DNA of 64,000 bases from Antedon mediterranea. Its lineage: Eukaryota; Echinodermata; Crinoidea; Comatulida; Antedonidae. Numbering within the stretch: the first letter of the stretch is position 1; the number at the start of each line of letters is the position of its first letter. The stretch covers positions 17,516,101 through 17,580,100 of the forward strand of contig NC_092677.1 of NCBI RefSeq assembly GCF_964355755.1, written 5' to 3'. The notes under the pieces were generated by a model that searched no databases, was not told the DNA's origin, and saw only the letters and a list, made by a program, of their open reading frames with translations. Below, in pieces: positions 58,972 through 64,000 of the stretch. The position numbers were made by a program, and so were the translations under genes.

Positions 58972-59510
58972 AACTCAAAATCAGTTGTTAATTTGCTTAT
59001 TTTTCTGATTTTGAATAATTTCCATTTTTCTCTATCCGGTTGTTCGTGTTTATATGGCAATTTTAAAATGTTTGATTGGCCAACCGGCCAATCACCGCTC
59101 TGACAATTTTGTTTTCCAAAAAAAAAACAATTGCATTTTTTATTTTTCTGTGCCAAAACAAAAACATTACGAAAACTTTCTGGCTACACAACTACAGCGC
59201 CCGTTGCCATTAGACTACCAACCATTTGCTATTCAACAATAAGTTGTACAATTCTTACCCTCATAACAGGCACTTCCAGCTTTTGATGACCCCACTCCTC
59301 CAATCCGAATCATCTTCATTTATGACGATTTCCAGCTTAATATGGGCATGGGCTTTTTCTTATATTCTGAATTTTCGGCCATATCCTGCAGGAACAGCGC
59401 TTGGCCATGATTGTTAGAGAAACAATGGAACAGGTCAATTGATTCAATTGGGTTCACAGAATTCACCATGGCTTCAATCCCTGTAAAAATTTTGTACAAG
59501 GGAAGGTGGG
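58972..59510. repeat. Paralogous block D, copy 2
   Basis: Partner of 28968-29620; shorter in the middle. Confidence 0.8.
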
Positions 59511-59798
59511 GCACAATTGCCACGATTTCGACATGGCATTTACTTGCACCATTTGTCTGGAAAAGTAAAAATTTGTTATTGGAATATAAGTTACAATAAA
59601 TAATTTGTTTTGTATTTTTGATTTGATGTTGTACGGTATTTTTAATGATTAGTAGGTTGTCGTAAAGTGTATTGTTAGTTGAAGATGTAGACGTTAATAA
59701 GGTATTTGATAGTTTAGTGGTATTGGATATCTGGTTATGTGATTTTACGATAGGCCTACTTTTAAAAGTTTATTTGTATATTGATTTGTTTTGGTATA

Positions 59799-60720
59799 TG
59801 AATGGGGTTGCAATTTACCGTAAATTTGGTGGATGCCGTGCTTGAGGCATGGCCTTCTTGGGTAATTACTACTGCGCTCACAATAATGTTATCAGTAAGG
59901 GTTGCGGCTTTTTCCGCCGCAGATCCCCATAGAGTTATATTCATGGGGGCCTCCCTTGTCCCCATGGTCAGTGTTCTTCTGGTGTAGGTTGGTGCCTGAG
60001 TCAGTTGGCCGATCTAAAAGAGAAATATAATTATTTTAAGGCAACATTGTGATTTTTATTTTAGAATGAGAAAGTGAAATTGTATGTTTTAACCAAAGAT
60101 GTAAAAAGATTTAATTTGAAAATTATGAAAACGAAACTCTAACGCATTGATTTTTCTCCGCTTTTTCGTACATCCCGAATAATTTCGTGAAGTTATGAAA
60201 CTAGCGTTTAAACGAGCACTCTTTTTAGTAGGCGGGTCTTGTTTGTGAGTTTGTTAGGGAAAGTTAAAGGAAAAGTATCTAAGTATATGTATACATTTAT
60301 ATTAATTGTTCAATAGTTCGTTTAAGTGGTATAAGTAAACTATCAATATGTATAGAAAAGTTGTATACATCGTTTGGTTTCTTGAAAAGGAAAATGTATA
60401 CATAGGTGGAAAAATATTAAATGTAATAAAATGACTGATTATATTTTTTTATTCGCAGTATGGTTGTGTTCAATTTGTAGATTGAATAAGTAATTTTATT
60501 TTATTTATCAATAAAATAGCTTAATAAGCTATGACTTTTCTGCACAAGTTATTTTTAAATTTTAATCCATATATTCCTCCACTCCATGCATCGCCATCAG
60601 AATCACTCGATTCTTTGATCTCTGCTTCTTCCGTTTCACTGTCATTTTCCACCTCATCATGTGTGTCATCATTTGAAAACATTGTCCATGTCTTTCTTAA
60701 TTACACTGTATCCTAATCTC
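59799..60720. repeat. Paralogous block E, copy 2
   Basis: Partner of 32499-33440, with the segment at about 60434-60582 in opposite orientation. Confidence 0.85.
59805..60013 (-). pseudogene. OB-fold (RPA-like) exon, copy 2
   Basis: Close copy of 32500-32712 with the same acceptor; reads NITLWGSAAEKAATLTDNI. Here the possible upstream exon (62619-62710, minus) lies on the correct side, unlike in copy 1. Confidence 0.5.
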
Positions 60721-60839
60721 ATACAATACAAAACAAAATAATTAAACCAATACATAATAATGCATAATACTTAGACTTGCCTAAAGCTTAATTAATGACA
60801 TGGTTGAAATTGCTTGGGAATAATCTCGGCAATTTTGAC

Positions 60840-61092
60840 AGCCTCCTCCGATGGCTCAGCTGGAGCTGAACTTTTACCTTTTGCCATTTTCTTACGAGTT
60901 GACATCACAACTTTTTTTGCTTTCGGCCTCTTTTGTTTTCGTAGCTGGGCTGCCGACCGTTAATCCTGCAACTGAACATTGAACTCTTGTTCAATCATAC
61001 GAAAATTATTTTCCTTGCTTTCTAAGGTACCCTCGTATTTCTCAACAAGGGCTACCAATGTACATCTTTCGAATTCAGAAATTTTCGGCATT
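60840..61092 (-). pseudogene. Myb/SANT-like (MSANTD-type) fragment
   Basis: Minus frame from the ATG at 61092 reads MPKISEFERCTLVALVEKYE and NNFRMIEQEFNVQLQD, then a stop. In another frame downstream RSAAQLRKQKRPKAKKVV and SEEAVKIAEIIPK follow. The pattern fits the first helices and the basic tail of Myb_DNA-bind_5-type proteins. The central part is missing and the frame is broken. Probably an element-borne or decayed copy. Confidence 0.45.
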
Positions 61093-61826
61093 TTGATTTT
61101 ATGAATAGTGAGTGTAATTTCAAAAAGGTATAGGTGCCTATTGCGGTGAATGTTTAGAATTTTGCGCTTCAGTAAATCGAGGGACATCCAGAGTTGTCGC
61201 ACTGATAACTTTAACAGGAAACAATTCCTGCCATCTTTTCTCCAATCCAATCTTTTCAGGTATGCACTTGCTAGATTGACAATACCAATGCGTATGAGAT
61301 GATATGCATATTTGTTATGAAAGTTCCAGATCAATGGGTAGGCCTTCATAAAATCATCTAGGTCAATGTGTTGATGTTATAACATGCTGATGTCCAACTT
61401 CATTTGTTGCTTCTTCATAGTAACGCAGAAAGTCCAGTAGGGTTTCATAGTCTGTTTACACTGTCAATATTTTATTAATAATAAATACAAATCAAATTCA
61501 GACAAATAAAAATATTTGACTGTACCAGTCCAATTAAATTGTCTTTGCCACAGCTGGCTTGATTAGACAGTCCAGAATGCATTTTGTTCCTGAATTACAA
61601 TCTTTACCCCCAATGAGTAAAGTAAATGTAAAATGTTGATGTACGCCAACCTATGACATGATGCATATTCGCTTATGTATATTGTTTGAATGTTGGCGTG
61701 TCAAAATCAATTGTTGATATACTACTATATTCTCGACGTAACAACGTAAACTGAACAGTTCTTTTCAGAACTTATACACGTGGTGTACCACAAACTTTAT
61801 ATCAATATACGCTTATAGTGCTGAGT

Positions 61827-63170
61827 TGTACCTATTATGCATCATACATACAGTTATACATTGTAGCATAGCATGTTCTAATTTGTTGGTATGATGACGT
61901 TATCAAAATAAACTGGAAGATGAAAATTTCGAAAGATAATGAATTGAGCAAAAAAAAAAATGTAAGGTTTGGAAGAAAATTTGGCGTGTACATGTGCAAT
62001 GCGCGCTCTTTAAAATTGTTATAAATGTGACGAAAGATATGAAAAAACTTTGTTAATTCAACTGGCCATATCACAACATCCGATGTGAATTTTTATGTGA
62101 ATTCATATCTAAATTTCAGCAGCTATCAATTTATTTTCACGAATCATTCTATTCCAACTCAAGTTCCATCTTTGCTATATTAACAGTCCAGTCAACATTA
62201 GGGGATAGTGAATGAAAACCATTAGTTTTTCATTTACTATACCCTATATTACATAGTAATTTTTATATTAAAAGTCTAGACACAATAATTGACAAATGAG
62301 TTTTAAGTGAATTACCAAACCAATGTTTATTAAAGAAAAGCAATAGAAAATAAAAATGCATTTCAACTTTTAAAATCCAAAAGGAAAACAAATTATACGG
62401 TCTTTTCATCGTTTTCGATAAATGTCATGGCGAGACATGTGTTATTTAAATTTGTTTGTTGGGAAATCTTTTTTTTGTCAAGGCTAATGAAAATGTCAAT
62501 GGTTATAATTATAATTTAATTGGTAAACAATGTAACATAATTGCAAAGAATGGTGAAATTAAACCAGCTAATTTAAAAAATAATGTATTATAAATATAAT
62601 AATAATCAATTTACTTACTTCTGAAACAGTCCCACGTACTGAAATCCTATGTTTTGTAGGAATTCGTGGGATATCGGCAATTTTGAGTACAGGGGAAAAT
62701 TGGTAGGCATCAATGAAAAAAAACTGCAAATATAAAAAAAGAAAGAAATGAATGAATGAACTAATTTATGCATTACCGTACATTGAAAATGCTCAAACTA
62801 AACAAGAAGCTGTTGATGATACCAATGAAGGAAAAAAAAGGAAACATGGCTTCACAGATGATGGAAATAATTTATATTTGGCTAAATCCTTTTCCATCAA
62901 TGAAAAAAAACTGCAAATATAAAAAAAGAAAGAATTAGTTCATTCATTCATTTCTGTGATCTTTGTCGGTATGAATTTATGCATTACCGTACATTGAAAA
63001 TGCTCAAACTAAACAAGAAGCTGTTGATGATACCAATGAAGGAAAAAAAAGGAAACATGGCTTAACAGATGATGGAAATAATTTATATTTCTCCTCTGGT
63101 CTTTCTGGGCCAAGTTTGTGAACTTAGTTGAATTCTAATACAAAGGTTGATTTCTTAATTATAAAAGTAT
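61827..63170. repeat. Paralogous block B, copy 2
   Basis: Partner of 23762-25340. 62709-62900 and 62898-63090 are a local tandem duplication absent from copy 1. Confidence 0.85.
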
Positions 63171-63185
63171 ATTTATTATATTACA

Positions 63186-63375
63186 ATTGCTTCTTCCATC
63201 AAAACTCGAAACTCCCCTGGGTCTTGGTTACCTCTTGGGAGATGTTTAGCAGTTACAATTTATATTTGGCTAAATCCTTTTTCATCAATGATTGCTTCTT
63301 CCATCAAAACTCGAAACTCCTCTGGGTCTTGGTTACCTCTTGGGAGATGTTTAGCAGTTACAATTTATATTGGGA
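63186..63375. repeat. 105-bp tandem repeat, 1.8 units
   Basis: Same unit as 25352-25727 but fewer copies. Confidence 0.9.
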
Positions 63376-63500
63376 ACATCTTCAATGCAGAAAAATATAG
63401 TTGCTTTGATCTATGAAAGTGGTCAATTCACGTGCACGTGAGAACATCACGTCGGCTGTATATTCACGCGTTTCAGATTTGTAAACAACTTGCTTGATGT

Positions 63501-63963
63501 TCAGCAAAAGGAGATCATCGAAATTCCGCTCATCATCGTCCCCACTAAATCTAGGAATGGTCCTATAGACTTGTACTGCGCGCCGCAACCATCAGTAAAA
63601 CGCACTATCTTAGTAAGTTGAGTTGGACACACTTCTTTCACATGCTTTATTGCATGGCATGAAAATGTGTGGACATGGTGGTCATGGTTTAAATCATTAG
63701 ATATGTAGACAATGGAATGGGATATTGTTTTCTCGCAGGGATTATGACAGTTGTAATAGCATGATTGGGTGAACTGATACTTGCTCTTGTGTCCAGTGAG
63801 CCGATTGGACCTCATCTTGAGCTTTACATGTGTAATTTTCGGGGTAGTCGAGCACCATTACACAAATACCTTCTGGAAGTTTGGAAGTTAATTGAGAGAA
63901 TTGTTGCTGTTGCCAATTCTTCATGAATATATGATGTGACATTGTGTTCAGTTCATCTTTCAA
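63501..63963 (-). pseudogene. Transposase-like protein of an unnamed invertebrate family
   Basis: Minus frame 63963-63742 contains VMVLDYPENYTCKAQDEVQS and AHWTQEQVSVHP. After a frameshift at about 63757, frame 63815-63501 contains YISNDLNHDHHVHTF and IVRFTDGCGAQYKSIGPF. The blocks 'LDF(A/P)ENY..QDE.QSAHW' and 'FTDGC.AQYK' are a conserved pair in a large family of invertebrate proteins with transposase character; the Asp residues may be catalytic. The downstream part (63382-63588) is in yet another frame. Broken at least once, and the 5' end lies beyond the window. Confidence 0.6.
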
Positions 63964-64000
63964 CTCCTCTGTTAACTTACTAATTGTCCCATCCTTAGGC

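Overview
Eukaryotic (metazoan) genomic DNA, AT-rich and dominated by transposable elements, with spliced genes, minisatellites and many paralogous copy pairs. One host-gene island is recognisable: an exon pair of a CDC7-type kinase at 48.3-48.6 kb. Frequent TAGGCCTA motifs, THAP/P2X7-domain elements, Harbinger, Copia, Polinton-type polymerase and CR1/Jockey-like non-LTR fragments suggest a marine invertebrate, perhaps an echinoderm or another invertebrate deuterostome. That placement is inference.

Layout. 1-5.9 kb: a Harbinger-like paralogous copy carrying a roughly 38-unit 49-bp minisatellite. 5.97-15.2 kb: a THAP-domain coding exon on the minus strand, split by a Ty1/Copia LTR retrotransposon (6089-15004) with 327-bp LTRs (one mismatch seen), a perfect 5-bp target duplication GATGG and a primer-binding site matching the initiator tRNA-Met anticodon arm. 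Most of its protease, all of its integrase and the start of its reverse transcriptase are replaced by about 5.8 kb carrying a Polinton-type DNA polymerase B gene with two introns. The polymerase reading frame runs directly into the Copia RT frame just after polymerase motif B.

15.3-23.8 kb: a DNA transposon with matching terminal inverted repeats and two convergent spliced genes, both intact by my reading. The minus-strand gene is a 10-exon THAP-domain DDE transposase (764 codons plus stop). The plus-strand gene is a 3-exon, 169-aa protein consisting of the P2X7-receptor C-terminal 'ballast' domain without any channel. Their coding 3' ends overlap by 20 bp.

23.8-38.2 kb: a mosaic of repeated fragments (OTU-like, integrase plus PHD, OB-fold-like and MULE-like remnants, tandem repeats, perfect hairpins). 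38.2-44.1 kb: the second Harbinger-like copy, with transposase remnant and a Myb/SANT-like gene. 44.3-45.7 kb: rearranged non-LTR fragments. 48.3 kb: CDC7 exons. 49-57.3 kb: more non-LTR remnants, a duplicated CRE-rich repeat with paired hairpins, and orphan domain exons. 59-64 kb: second copies of blocks first seen at 23.8-33.4 kb, ending in a broken transposase-like gene at the window edge.

The two most notable items are the Copia/PolB chimera and the DNA transposon with a P2X7-ballast gene. Three precise inversions between paralogous copies, each bounded by short inverted repeats, are a further recurring signal. Exon structures were derived by hand from splice consensus and phase continuity; no alignment or database search was run.
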